A DNA stretch of 64,000 bases from Anthoceros angustus. Taxonomy: Eukaryota > Streptophyta > Anthocerotopsida > Anthocerotales > Anthocerotaceae. This document shows positions 14,745 to 28,865 of the stretch, piece after piece. The DNA lies in assembly GCA_010909165.1 (NCBI GenBank), contig MU008183.1, forward strand, positions 372,001-436,000. The letters are read 5' to 3'. The position numbers and the translations under genes are program-made. Below the pieces are notes generated by a model. That model was given only the letters and a program-made list of their open reading frames with translations, made no database searches and was not told where the DNA came from. The first letter of the stretch is position 1, and each line of letters starts with the position of its first letter.

Positions 14745-17080
14745 ATGAAAATGGAGCAAGCTTGCCTGGCTCTCAAGCTGTTGATCCTCGTACTCCCTTT
14801 GGCAGCCGCTTCCTATGGTGACCAGGTATGCATGTTGTGTGGACTCTCTCGTGGCTGGGTTTGCACTGACCATGGGCTCCTGAGGGAGCACATTAGCGGG
14901 CACCGGATGCGACCAGGCTTGACATGGAGTAGCGTGTGATGGGCGGTGGCCGCAGTGGCTCAATCATGGAGGTGGGATCAAGAACTGGAGGTTCGCAAAG
15001 AAGGAGAGAACAATCAGCGTTGATACAGCGGCGCGTCTGGCTCTCAAGTGGGAGTTTGTGGCTGGATCTTTCGTTTCAGCCACTCCTGCCATCTACAAGG
15101 GCGTGCTCTACTTCCCCAGCTGGAACGGCTTGGTGTTCGCGGTGGAGCAGGAGACGGGGTCGCTGCTCTGGTCCACCAATCTCACGGAGGTGACGGGTCT
15201 GCTGGGTACTGCTTACGTAGCATTAGGTACGCGCGATGCCTGCGTGATCGAACATGGCATTTCCTCGTCTGTCGTGTGACATCGTGAGCTGGTTGTTGAC
15301 AGTTTGCTCGGCCGGGCTTCGATGCTGCAGGGGTCCCCTACGCGTTCACGAGAGCGACGCCTGTTGTGGCTCATGACACGCTGCTGATTGGACTTGCCGG
15401 CCCAGCCTATGTCGTTGCTCTGGATCGACGCACTGGCAAGCTTCTGTGGAAGACTTTGGTCGACGAGCATCCTTGGGCTATTTTGACGCAGTCGGGCACC
15501 GCCCACAAACGGTAGCAACGTGCTGACAATCTGGTTGCTCGTATCTGATCGACTTGGGGCCTGTAGAACTGCTTGCTATGTAGTTGTAGTACTGGTACTG
15601 CTCGTGAATGATGCAAGTTGCAGACTTGCAGACTCGGATGGATTCACTGACTGTATGTTGCTGAGCGAGGTGGCCGAACTTGTATGTGCAGTTCGTACTA
15701 CTTCGGGGTGTCCTCCTTCGAAGAATTGGCCAGCTCCTTTCCAAACTACATCTGTTGCACATTCATCGGGAGTTTCCAGAAGCTGGATATTCGAACTGGG
15801 AAGGTGGTATGGAAGACTCGCATGCTTCCAGACAACGGAGGCAAGCCAGGGCAGTATGCTGGGGTTGCGGTCTGGGGCAGCAGTCCTGCCATCGACCTGG
15901 GTCGGGGTCTGGTGTACATTGCTACCGGGAATATCTACACCGCACCTCCAGCCATCCAGGAATGTGAGCGAAAGCAGCAGAACCTCTCCAAACCTGAGGT
16001 GAGCTCAGAATTTCATACCTGCTGACATCATATAGTACGGGTCCTTAGGCTCTAGTACTAGTACTGCAATGCCGTGCACTCTGCAGGAGCATAGATATGT
16101 ACACCTTGACCAATGGCGGCGAGATGGTGCTTCCTACTGCAACAGGTTCCTGACCCTTGCCTCGAGCCGGGGAATCTGGAAAACGCTGTACTGGCTCTGG
16201 AGCTGGGCAGCGGGAAGATTCGGTGGGCCAAGTCTCTGTTAGGCTACGATGCTTGGAATTTAGCTTGCGTAGTGGGTGGAAACGTTGCCAACTGTCCTAA
16301 GGGAGGCCCTGCCAACGACTACGACTTCGGAGAAGCCCCCATGCTGCTCACCATCCGCGTAAATTCCTCCTCCTGGGTTGATGTGGCGGTGGCCGCGCAG
16401 AAGAGCGGCATAGCCTGGGCCTTGGATCGAGACACCGGGGACATAGTATGGGACACGGTACGTTTCAAAACATCTCACATCCGGCGAGCTCGTGTGTTTT
16501 GCTGGCCGCCCAGCTTCTGACGGTGTCCAGGACATCAGGTGACGGGACCTGGCGGGCTCACTGGAGGCGCCATATGGGGATCAGCCACCGATGGCAAGAG
16601 AGTGTACATCAATAACGCCAACAGCTTCAACCTCACTTACACGCTGCTTCCTTCGAACAAGACCACAACCGGCGGAGCTTGGGTGGGCTTGGATGCCGAC
16701 ACAGGTGGACTCTCCTTTTCTTTCCTCTTCCTCCTTTTCCGTACATGGATCCGCCTTATTTCCCACCCGTCTCGAGCATCATGAAGGACCTTGGGGGTGG
16801 CTGTTGTGCAGGGTCGATTCTGTGGACAACTCCTACTCCCAACAAGGGAGCTGCGACAGGGCCTGTCAGCGTTGCTAATGGCGTGGTGTTCGGAACCGCA
16901 ATCGACTTCACTGGCCGCGTCTTTGCTCTGGACGCCAGGACTGGAGAAGTGCTGTGGCACTACGACTCTATGAAGGGATCCAGCCAAGGCGGGATTGCGA
17001 TTTCCCAGGGTTGCGCATTTGTGGGATCGGGCTACAGCGTCGCTCCGGGAACATCCCTGTACGCCTTCTGTGTGGAGTGA
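14745..17080 (+). CDS. secreted PQQ-type beta-propeller protein P1
   Basis: Seven exons: 14745-14825, 14956-15226, 15331-15511, 15692-15998, 16146-16457, 16539-16704 and 16812-17080 (528 residues). Exon 1 is a signal peptide (LALKLLILVLPLAAASYGD). The rest carries repeated propeller motifs of the PQQ-enzyme 'Trp-docking' type (A-x-D-x-x-T-G-x-x-x-W): AVEQETGSLLWS, ALDRRTGKLLWK, KLDIRTGKVVWK, ALELGSGKIRWA, ALDRDTGDIVWD, LDADTG-GSILWT and ALDARTGEVLWH. The nearest characterised proteins I know are bacterial polyvinyl alcohol dehydrogenase-like quinoproteins. A Cys-Cys pair (YICCTFIGS) lies between propeller motifs. There is no heme-binding CxxCH motif. An oxidoreductase in the secretory pathway or wall is inferred, but substrate and cofactor are unknown. 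All six intron positions and phases match P3-P5. P1 is the only copy on the plus strand and the most diverged. Confidence 0.88.
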
Positions 17081-17620
17081 AAACCACTTTCCCTCCACAC
17101 ACACGTGAAGAACGCGCACAGCGGCTCATCACTATGGCTCGGTGCTCTGCTTGCACAGTAACAACGTTTTATGATCGTTACGAAAAATGCTACAAGTCGT
17201 AAGGCCTAAAGGTTTTCAATCATTCTTTCTTCCGGACTTGGGAAAAAAAGTAGCTACACAAATTCCTCCCTTGCAGGAGTGACTTGGAGACGTGAGTGTT
17301 TAGAACTCCTCAATCGGACAAAAAAAATGCTCAGATGTGGTACATCCCTCACGGCCCACAAGTTGATAGTAAAGAATTTACGATTTTCAAAGAAATTATA
17401 GTATTGCACTTGAAGAATTTATGGTTTCGAGTACATTGCAAAACTTATTATTTTGAGGCTCTGCGTAAATCACAGAGCTCATTATTTCGAATTTTCCATG
17501 AATCGAAGAACTCATTGTCATGAGGTTTTGGGTTGAATTGAAGAACTTATTGTTTTGAACAAGTAGTGCAAAAACTTTCTCTCCATAAAATATCTAGATA
17601 TAAAAAAAGATATTTTGTAG
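17081..17620. other. AT-rich spacer, no gene seen
   Basis: Downstream flank of P1 grading into AT-rich DNA. A loose motif, 'gaa(g/c/t)aa(c/t)tcattgt/ttattg', recurs between about 17410 and 17560 without forming a clean array. Nothing else is supported. Confidence 0.4.
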
Positions 17621-17623
17621 ATA

Positions 17624-18040
17624 ATGGATCCCAAGGATCATTGTACTAGTCCATCTACAAGTATTAATCACAGTAATCTACTCACAAGTATTTATTAAAG
17701 TGAATGCGATGATAAAGTCACTTGCGCAATTTGTATGGAATCCATAATGACAGGCGAAGAGATCACTAAAGTAATTACATGTTGTCACATGTTCCGCAAA
17801 AATTATCTAAATTCATGGTTGAACATATGTTCTCGACCAATCACATACCCACTTGTAGGGGTGAGATATACCACCATGTAGAGGATGAACCAACTCTCAA
17901 GCATCATGAAGAAAACGGACAATGGACACGCATTTTATATTTTTGTAGCCATGTAGTTTCTGAAATTGATCTTCAAATGATCAATAATATTATCGTAGGA
18001 AGAAGAAGTGAGATTTTCAGCGTGAGACAATGTAGAAACA
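17624..18040 (+). pseudogene. dead RING-H2 gene copy
   Basis: The frame opens ATGGATCCC and reads SPSTSINHSNLLTSIY, stop, then SECDDKVTCAICMESIM, GEEITKVITCCHMFRKNYLNS and WLNICSRPITYP. This is clearly homologous to the intact RING-H2 gene at 33193-34023. It is broken by an internal stop before the RING. Two metal ligands are lost: the RING Cys in HKNC is Tyr here (RKNY), and the final CPLC is YPL plus a frameshift. Downstream pieces such as EIDLQMINNIIVGRR match the internal repeats of the intact gene. It is on the opposite strand to that gene, 16 kb away. Confidence 0.8.
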
Positions 18041-20094
<2,054 letters not shown>

Positions 20095-20239
20095 TTCATC
20101 TGTCCAATCTGTAGCTCTTGTAGCATTGATATCGAAGGAGTTGATCCTGTTGGTGCTGGAACCTGTTTTCGGAACTAGCTTGTAGTGTTTCTTTGTCACC
20201 TTTCATCTTGTATAGCCGGATTTACATCATGCAACCAAA

Positions 20240-20570
20240 ATTTCCGTCGCAGAAGGAAGGATGCCAACACTGCCGCCTCACAGTCTCAGAGAAGGTACCA
20301 ACACTTCTTCACAGAAGGATGGATGCCTATTCTGCCTTGCCGATGGATGGATGCCATTACCCCTCAATAGAGCATAGATGCTATCATTTCTTTACTGGAT
20401 GATGAATGTCAACACTTCCTCCCGAAAGCATGGTTGCCAGCAAGGATGGTTGTCAGCACTGCCTTACGAAAGGATGAACCTAGCAGAAAAAGGATGCCAA
20501 CAGTCTGATCACAAATGGATGGATGCCCACACTCCGTCACAGATGTCTGGATGCCGACTTTCTTTCGCGT
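20240..20570. repeat. degenerate minisatellite, about 28-base period
   Basis: About eleven diverged units of roughly 28 bases lie just downstream of the NKAP stop. They share the core 'aaggatggatgcc(a)acact' followed by a CT-rich piece and 'tcacag'. Units vary in length and spacing, and no reading frame is kept. It probably lies in 3' untranslated or intergenic DNA. Confidence 0.65.
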
Positions 20571-20651
20571 TGTCGTGCAAGGAAGATCGGAACCCTAAAT
20601 CTTGGTCTCTGTTTCTTTGTGAACAATAGTGTGATTCTCCAGTTAGGGGTC

Positions 20652-22525
20652 ATGGCGGGCGAAGGGAGCGGAGAGACGCGGAGGCTGCAGGCTTTGTGCA
20701 GCGCCTTACTGGCGGCTGTCTCAGCAGGGTCAGCAGCCCCGGGCCCTGGTATTCCAACGTCCCCTAATGTGGAATCTCTACAATCAGCGCTGGTAGAGCT
20801 GGTGCAGGCAATGCGGCCGCAGGAGCGCAAGGCTGCTGTGGGACCGTTACTGCGGTTGCTACAGGGTGCAGAGGACACAGATGGCGTATCTGATGCAGCT
20901 GCTGCGGCTATGGCACTTTGTTGTGGGGCGTCTGCGGCTGGGCCTCCCCTGTATCGCATCTTCACCTTTTCGCCCTCCATCCACGTTCATGTATTGTTGT
21001 ACAGCTGCTAGCGCTTTGCGAATCGTGTCTTGTCTTATGGCCCGTTAGTCTGCTTTGCAGTCCCTGTCCCGGTGATGAGATATTTAGTAATCGGAGGTTG
21101 CACAGCCGGTAGCTGCCGTCATTGTTCCTTCTTCACAGCACTGTCATTGCTCAGTGCTGTGACAAGGTCGCAGCGGTGACTCCCATGCTCTGGCTGCAAA
21201 TCTGCACAGGACGATACATGGCAATATTTTGAGGGACTAGATTTGTATGCTGCTAATATACAGCCGAAGGTTTTTTGTATTCACGTGATTTCAACCTCTC
21301 TAGTTGGCCTGCAGGTGCGGGAGATGGAGTACACGCAAGGGGAACTGGGGTGGAAGGTTTGGGGTGCATCGTTGGTGATGGCCAGCCATCTAATGGGGAT
21401 GCAAGAAATATTGCGTGGGAAGTCGGTGCTAGAACTGGGCAGCGGGTGCGGGTTATGTGGATTGCTGTCAGCTAAGCTGGGGGCCAGTCGTGTAGTTCTC
21501 TCGGATTGCAATCCCCACATTCTCCAAAATCTGTGCAGGACTGTTGCTCTCCTCCCTGCTGAAGTTTCAGACAGCTATCATGCTCTTCCTGCCTCTAATC
21601 CATGGGATGGTGACAGTAAAACCGGAGGTGAAGTCAGGACTGGTTGTGACTTTCTATATCAAGGTATCTGCTCATCCCGCAATGAGGAAGACATGCCGGG
21701 AAAGTGTGACGTGCAAGTCCGAATGCTGGATTGGTTTGAGGATGCAAAGAAGGATCAAATCCCAGCAAATACACTTCAGGTTGCTTTCTCTACGAGCTTG
21801 TTCAGTCTGATACGATGCACTGCTGTATGTATTGTGGAGAAGTCTTCCGAGTGTCACTATATTGTTGAATCTACTCGGGTTTGAAAGGGACCCTTGTCCG
21901 TGTTCTGTCTGTCACTAGGGTAGTAAGGAGTTTCCACCTAAGCTGCCACCGAGCCAGAGGTTTGACATCATCATTGGAAGCGACTTACTTTACGAGGAGA
22001 GATTCCTGCAGCCCTTGGTTGTAAGTTTAGATCCTGCAAACGTTGAGGCTGCTGAGTGGGTCATGTGTTCATGTTTTGGGCAAGATGTTCCTCATTTGTC
22101 TGGATTGTGGCTGTCCAGAGGGTTACGATGTTGAGCACTAAGCTATTGCTGAGTTGTTTATCTGTCCAGCTCTTGATCATGTATTCACCTAAGGTTATGC
22201 AGAAGTGTACGATCAAGAGGAAGGTCATGTGAACCTGTTAGTTTGACTGTGTCACGCTGTGCAGACACTGTCAACTGCTCGACTGTCATCTCCGAATGGG
22301 CAGGCACTCTTCGTTGCTCCTGTGAGGGAGCTGAGCTTGCTGGAAGTTTTTCTGGCTGATCTGGCGAATGTTGGATTAGTGACCAAAGTGGCTGACATTG
22401 GTTCCCAGGAATGGGATGAGTGCTGCAAAATGGGTTGTCAAGAAAGTGTGGACGCCGGTGAGACGTGGCATGGCCCTGACTACTACGAGGGAGGTTTCGT
22501 AGCCGTCTCCGTGCGGTGGCCCTAA
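20652..22525 (+). CDS. protein methyltransferase, family 16 (METTL21/EEF2KMT-like)
   Basis: Start ATG at 20652 opens MAGEGSGETRRLQALCS, an Ala/Leu-rich helical head. Clear later exons are 21315-21779, 21919-22020 and 22265-22525, all phase 0. Motif I is VLELGSGCGLCGL, the acidic post-I motif is VVLSDCNPHILQNL, and the family hallmark D-x-x-Y is IIIGSDLLYEE. These are features of seven-beta-strand protein-lysine methyltransferases (METTL21/EEF2KMT superfamily), which use S-adenosylmethionine. The WKVWGAS stretch before motif I fits the family's substrate-side helix. The link between the first exon (ending somewhere near 20950) and 21315 could not be resolved; one or more small exons may lie between. 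Substrate unknown; a translation factor or chaperone lysine is typical. Confidence 0.78.
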
Positions 22526-23133
22526 TTGATCCTTGAATTTGCAACATGTCTGATCCTCTTGTACTGAAGACACCGGTGACCACGGGAAACAAAATTTGTG
22601 GGCACCGTTCAGTAGTCATGGTGTGTACTCAGTCCCGCTGATCCTGAGAGTCTCCAAAATCTCGAACAGAAACAGCAGTGTTGTCAAGGAGTGCTAATTT
22701 TAATGAGCTTGACTTTCATCCGCGAACCCTGACGCCCTGGTTTCTTGCCCAAGCGGATGCTTCTATCTTGGAGGCCTCCTGGATTCTCAGGAGCGCCAGG
22801 TAACAAGTTTGTTCAAAAACAAACAAAGCAGGTTGCGACGGTTTTGGATTAAATAAATCAATATATTTTGGAATAATAGGTTTTGCACATCTCACAGGAG
22901 TGTGCTGCCCTCCTTCAAATGGATTCGATGTATTCCCAGTTCTTCCGGTATTCTTGTCATGTCAGTAATATTTTCGTTAGAGAAGAAAAAGTAGAGAAGA
23001 AAAAGTAGCTTGAGTGTCTCAATTCAAAACCCTCGGCATTCTAGGGTTCAAAAACCTCGAGTGTGCTCATGAGTTAAGAGAGCTTGGGTGTGTCAAACAT
23101 GAGCACATTGTTTTCGATGTCTCTAGGTGATTT

Positions 23134-23340
23134 GGTCTAAATATGGTTGCGTATAATCAAGAGAGCCTTAGGTGCGCCAAATATTTGGTCTACAAGGTCT
23201 ATAATCAAAAGAGCCTTAGGTGCGCCCAATATTTGGTGTGCCAGGTATGTAATCAAAAGAGCCTTAGGTGCGCCAAACATTTAGTCTACAATGTATACAG
23301 TCAAGTCAAGCGAGCCTTAGCTGCACCAAACATAAGTGCT
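23134..23340. repeat. 57-base tandem repeat, about 3.5 units
   Basis: Units share 'aatcaaaagagccttaggtg' followed by 'cgcc(a/c)aa(t/c)atttggtctac'. Period is 57 bases, so each unit is 19 codons and the frame stays open across all units, but this is a consequence of the period rather than evidence of a gene. The last unit is diverged. Confidence 0.7.
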
Positions 23341-23439
23341 TTGGAATGCCGTAGGTAAAGGCCTTGTGGGTGGATTATTGCTGGGATGGGGTTGCAAATT
23401 CACTCACATAATTTGATCGTACCTATCCAACAAAGTTCG

Positions 23440-23800
23440 AGTTGATTTTAGCGCATTGGAACTCTGCAATCAAGTGTCTTGTAGCTTGTAGAGCACTATA
23501 AGGATGAGGTTCCTTCATGTTGGATGCAAGTAGTATGAATTGATTGTATCTATCTAACAAAGTCTGAGTTAATATTAGCGCATTAAAACTATGCAATCAA
23601 GTGTCATGCGGCTCGTGGAGTACTGTTAGGATGAGTTTCCTTCATGTTGGATGCAAGTAGGAGCAAAAGGGATGTTTTGGTTTAGAGAGGAATGATTTAG
23701 CATAGTTTAGTAGAGCACTGTTGGGATGAGGTTCCTTCATGTTGAGTGCCAATAGTACCCACAAGATGATTTGATTTAGAGAGAGATAATTTGGTTTAAT
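23440..23800. repeat. diverged direct repeats of about 125 bases
   Basis: Two and a half diverged units share 'gcgcatt(g/a)(g/a)aact', 'gcaatcaagtgtc', 'gagcactgt(t/a)(g/a)ggatgag' and 'gttccttcatgttg'. AT-rich and non-coding. No terminal repeat or target duplication seen. Confidence 0.55.
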
Positions 23801-25732
23801 TTATGGGTTATGCATTTATTTGACGTCCCACTATTTGACCTGCGCTCTCGAGAAGTGAAAATAAGATAAAACGATAAAGTTTGCGACAAAAGCTTTAGAG
23901 AGATTGGCTATTGAAAAATAAATGAGGGACACTAAAATAGTTCGGTCCATCTCTTAGACCTATCCATCGTAGAGTCCACCTCTGAACCAATGGATAGCAC
24001 AACGTAGTCAGGGGACCCTCGTGAGCGGCACACAGGCATGGCCCACGAGACTAGGAGTGACCCAACAAACCCAGGTGGAGGACGGAATGGGGCAAGGCTG
24101 GGAAGAGAGGGCTTGCGCGTCCTCTCAGGCTTCAGTGAATAGGCTCCAGTTGTTGATTTTGAACGTTTTTAGGAGCAGTTGAAAAATGTCGGCTGCTGCC
24201 ATGCGCCCTGACAAAGCAGCATCAGTTGTTGCACCAGCTCCAACTGTGTCTGCACTGTGGCTATGTTGACTAGACAGGACGAAACTGTGTTAGATAGATC
24301 GCAAGTCTAGCTGCTCATTTTAAGTCCATGGTAGCAAACCCTAGTCCTTTCCAGGATCGACGTAGACTTAACAATATACGAGTCTCTTCCACACCTGATG
24401 AACAAGGGCTCGTACACCGTGATTAACACATCAGTGTTTGCATTGCGCAACCGAAAATTTGCCAGATACACCTGCACTTCCCACAGACTATCGACTCAAC
24501 TCCTTTGCTACATGCCAGAAGGATGGGAAGCAGATATCATATCAATGCAAGCTTCAATGCCTAAGAGAACGTACCCTCACAACATTGCGTGCCTCTACAC
24601 CTTGCCTGCCCTTTGAAACTGCCTGCATCCCGATTCTCACAGTAAGCGAAACAGCCAAAATTGTCGTAAGCCCTAACAGGAACACCTTCCATGTAAGCAG
24701 CCCCATACCAGCTTCCCAACAGCAGCCGTCATGACAGTCGAGGGATCTAGAAAAGGAACATCCGTTGCTGGCACGTTATTCGCAGCCTCCACAACCTGGA
24801 TCAAAACTACCACCACGAGCTGATGTGACGAGCCTAAACCTTGTCTGGCTAGACTACACGGCAGCTTGAGCTCAGTGTCAGCAAATGCTGGACCATGCAG
24901 CAAATGGCATGGCTCTCTCCAGGGTAACTGGTACTCACAAAGTCCTGGCCGGCATCCTGCTCTCTGGCTAAGTCTTGGAGGAACCAAACCGCACTCTGGT
25001 GATCAGCCACATCTCTCTCCAGCTCAAGCAGCTCCACGATGATGCTCTCATCCCGATCAGCGTCCACAAACGCTTCCTGCAGCATCCCGCATCGCATCAT
25101 CAGCAGGCTGCCCTTGCTCCTCTCACAAAAGTTGCAGCACGCCACGCCCTCTGTCGGCATACTCAACCCTACCTACGCAGGCGCTTCCTACCTGATTGTT
25201 TGGAACTTGTCGAATTTCACTCACATCCTGCCAACCCACACAGAATTGGCACCATCAGGATACTGAACCCGCAAACGGCTGCCTCGGGACAGCCGCTTTC
25301 CTCGCACTCAGCACTCAGGGCCTAAAGATTGCTAAGAGTAGCGGCATCTGACCTGGAACCGGGAGGGGAAGCAGCACTGAATTGCACCTCCAAAGAGAGG
25401 CTGAGGTTCGCATGCTTCGGTCCCAGCGTTGCCGCCCAATTGCGAGTGCGCCATGACTCACCGCCAGTCTCCCGTCCGGACAGCATGAAAGGAAAGCGAA
25501 AGGTTGTGAAACTGACGACACTTGACTTGTTTTGACTCCAGTTTTGGCGGTTTGCTCTTCCTCAGGGAACCAGGGAATTTGTTGGTGGCCACTACTTTGC
25601 AATCTACCTTCAGGCTTTATTCCATGGAAAGGCTTGAGGCATTGTCTTGGGGACTGGTTGCTGCTGGGTGGTTCTCTGCTCTGCTGCAGTCCGGCCACCC
25701 TTGCAATCAAGCGGAACCGTTCTTGAATCAGA

Positions 25733-27368
25733 ATGTATTTGGTAGAGGACAAAGGAGGGGCCATAGCCCTCATGTGCGCAGCTCTGCTGTTCTTGGGAAC
25801 ATGGCCGGCTGTGATGAACCTGCTAGAAAGAAGAGGCAGGCTTTTGCAACATACTTACCTCGACTACTGCATCTCCAATTACCTGTCTGCCATTTTGATT
25901 GCTCTCACCCTTGGACAGCTTGGGCCTGAATCTGCCCATAGGCCCAACTTTTTCACACAGCTCAAGCAGGTTTGATGTTCTCTTCCCATCAAGTGCCACG
26001 AGGACCCCTCCTTGCAGCAGCTGAGAGAACTGCCTCTGAAGTCTGAAGACCATGTCTCACAAGGTGTACTTTGAGAATTGTAGGACAACGGAGCCTCCGT
26101 GGGAATTGCCATGGCTGGGGGCTTGGTGCTTTGTCTTGGGAACTTAGCGACACAGTATGGCTGGCCGTTTGTAGGGCTCTCGATAGGGGAGATCATTTCA
26201 TCATGCCTCTCGGTAGTCATCGGTAAGGCAGACTTGATTCCTTTCCTGTTCCTGTTCAACTTCGTACTTCATCTCAGTGCTCCTTGTAATAAAGATCTGC
26301 GAATTGCCCCTCAGGTACCACTTTGAACTACTTTCTGGACGGTCGCATCAACAGAGCTGAGGTGCTCTTTCCCGGCGTTGGATGCTTCGTGGTTGCAGTG
26401 TGGCTTGGCGCGTTCCTGCATGCCTCCAACACAGCAGACAACGTTGCCAAGATCAAGCAGCAAGGCTTTGATACGAGGTATGGATGTCACAGTCGCTCAA
26501 TGACATCAGTAGAGGCTTTGAAACTGTCGTGACCACGTCTGATTAACCAACAGCGTGGGCGGAGACAGGGAAGCACTGAGCGCAGAAGAGTACGGGACCA
26601 CAAATTCTTCCATTCCAGCAGCGAAAGCGTTCGACATCGAGTCAGACAAGCAGGAGGTCCGAGCCAAGGCCGGAACCACAGAGTACCTGCTGCGGCTGGA
26701 ACAGAAACGAGCCGTGAAGGCACAGGGAGTGAGCCCGTTTCTAGGGTTGGGGATCATCATCTTCGCAGGCCTGTGCTTTGCCTTCTTCTCCCCTGCTTTC
26801 AACCTGGCCACCAACGATCAGTGGCACACCTTGAAGGACGGGGTGCCCCATCTCCAGGTCTACACCGCCTACTTCTGGTTCTCCACAGCCTTCTTCGTGG
26901 TGGCCGTGATCCTTAACCTGTGGTTCCTGTACCGCCCTGTGCTGGGCTTGCCCAAGTCCTCCTTCTCAGCCTATGTGAGAGACTGGAGAGGCCGCCCCTG
27001 GGCCCTCCTCTCAGGCGTGCTCTGCGGCTTTGGCAATGGGTTCCAGTTCATGGGAGGCCAAGCTGCTGGGTACGCTGCTGCAGATGCTGTGCAGGTGACT
27101 CCCATTATCTTGTTCAGCACACTTACGTCAAATTCACATAGAAAAGCTGTGTTGGCATGTCCATGCGAAGAACAGCTTGGTGGTTACATGATTGGTCACG
27201 CTCTTGCAGGCCTTACCATTGGTGAGCACCGTGTGGGCAGTTCTTTTTTTCGGTGAGTACCACAGATCTTCGGGTAGGACATACCTGCTCCTAGGAGGGA
27301 TGCTTTTCATGTTTGCCAGTGCTGTGGGTATTCTTATGGCTTCTTCCGGACACAGGAAGAAGAACTAG
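25733..27368 (+). CDS. UPS: ureide permease
   Basis: Exons 25733-25969, 26084-26222, 26315-26477, 26554-27094 and 27210-27368 give 412 residues. The protein is a multi-span membrane transporter of the plant ureide permease family, which carries allantoin and related heterocyclic nitrogen compounds, usually with protons. Hallmarks are the start MYLVEDKGGAIALM, GTWPAVMNLLERRGR and QHTYLDYCISNYL, then LCLGNLATQYGWPFVGLS and TTLNYFLDGRINRAEVLFPG, a central hydrophilic loop, SPAFNLATNDQWHTLKDGVP and GRPWALLSGVLCGFGNGFQF, MGGQAAGYAAADAVQ, and a C-terminus ending MASSGHRKKN. Length is normal. About ten membrane segments are expected. It is convergent with the dead PQQ gene P2, and a fragment of a second copy lies at 38347-38524. 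Confidence 0.93.
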
Positions 27369-27615
27369 CCTTGTCCTATGGTATTCTATCCGTCTGAAAT
27401 GGTCTCAGGCTGCCTGTTTTACATGAGAAGATGGGAATGATCCCTCACAGAAGAGAGGGACAATCCTGTAGCAACCAGATGAGCTAAGCTCCACGATCAC
27501 ACAAATACATGAAAGCAAGCAAGTGCTGAGTTCTACAAACTTCAGGTGTGGGAGTGCTTGAGACTGGCCTTACATCCTGCTTTCGGAACACAGCAAAATG
27601 GTAAATTTTGGAGAA

Positions 27616-28865
27616 TCACTTTGGAGGGCTGCTCCTGGAGTTTGAGCAAGTAGGTGTTATAACGTAGCCAGATCCCACAAATGCGCAACCCTTGGAAACG
27701 GAAATCCCGCCTCGGCTGCCTCCGTCCATGGAGTCAAAGAGCCACAGAACCTCTCCAGTCCTGCCGTTGAGAGCAAAGATGCGGCCAGTCTGGTCGGAGG
27801 CGGTTCCGAATACCACTCCATTAGCAACGGTGACAGGCCCTGAGGCAGGGACGCTGTTGGGAGTAGTCGTTGTCCACAGAATCGACCCTACAGCAAAGCT
27901 CAAATCCCTCGTGACGTGCTGCCGTTCTCGCAGGATATCGTAAATGACATCGACAAGGAGGAGATCAGCAAGGGTATGTCGCGTAGTGCACCTGTGGCTG
28001 CATCCAACCCCATCCATGCTCTGCCTTTTGTGATTTTGTTTGAAGGAATCAGTGTGTAAGTGAGATTGTCAGAGTTGGCATTGTTGGTGAACACATACGT
28101 GCCATCCGTGGAAGATCCCCCGATAGCACCTCCGCTGCTCCCACCAGGTCCCGACACCTGATGATCAGAACGCAGCAATGCAATTATTCTTCTTGTCAGA
28201 ATGCCGTCAGCGGGCAGTCCATGTATTCTGCCCTTGCATAATCTCTGTTTGCGGAAAGGCATGAGGACCGTGCTCCACACTACGTCACCGGCGTCTCGAT
28301 CCAAAGCCCAGACTAAGCCGCTCTTCAGCCCAGCGACTGCCACATCAACCCAGGAGGACTTCACTGGGATGGTAAGTAGCACGGGGGATTCTCCAAAATA
28401 ATAGTCCAAGGCAGGGCCCGGCGGACAGTTCGCATTGCGTACTGGCACAAGACAAGCTACATGCCAAGCATCAAAGCCTCCGACATATGTGCTCCACCTG
28501 ATGTGCCCACTGGCCAGCTCCACGGCTAGTATGGAGTTCTCATGATTCCCCGGCTCCACTCAAGGGTCAGGAACCTACATGATTCATCAGGCTCGACAAC
28601 AGGGACCAATACAGACCCACATCTGCCCACATGTGAACTCGTCTACAAACCAGATCAATACACATGTCAATGCTATCAGCCTGACTTCTGCGCATGCGCA
28701 TCATCAGGGATGGATGTGAAGCTCAACTGGCGATCGGGTTTGGGGTGGTTCTGCTGTTCCCGCAAGCATTCCACTATGGCTGGTGGGGTGTTGTACACGT
28801 ACGTTCGTGTAGCTATGTACACCTCACCCCGAGTCAGGTCGATATCATGACAGCTGCCCAGAAAA
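27616..28865 (-). pseudogene. truncated PQQ-propeller gene P2
   Basis: This copy retains only exon 7, exon 6, exon 5 and the 3' part of exon 4 of the seven-exon family; exons 1-3, including the signal peptide, are missing beyond about 28865. The conserved Cys codon in VPDPC-x-EPGN has become TGA (28562-28560), and the C-terminus is altered: after CAFVGSGY the frame runs into TPTCSNSRSSPPK instead of the family ending LYAFCVK, because about a dozen bases are lost. ALDRDAGDVVW and ALNGRTGEVLW repeats are still readable. It lies convergent to the ureide permease. A protein made from an internal start cannot be excluded but is unlikely. Confidence 0.88.

Larger units (their letters stand above)
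22526..25732. other. 3.2-kb repeat-bearing spacer; no secure gene
   Basis: Between the methyltransferase and the ureide permease. It holds the 57-base array at 23134-23340 and the 125-base repeats at 23440-23800. A minus-strand frame at about 24950-25110 (reading IIVELLELERDVADHQSAVW and so on) looks coding-like but could not be tied to a family or to neighbouring exons, so no gene is called. The last 250 bases should include the ureide permease promoter. Confidence 0.4.

Noticed and set aside
23134-23340. CRISPR-like array
   Set aside because: Repeats are directly contiguous and diverged without unique spacers, in plant nuclear DNA. It is an ordinary minisatellite.
24850-25170. Minus-strand exon of a FES1-like Hsp70 exchange factor
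   Set aside because: The phrase FLQDLAREQDAGQDF vaguely recalls that family, but the expected following motif is absent and no flanking exons fit.
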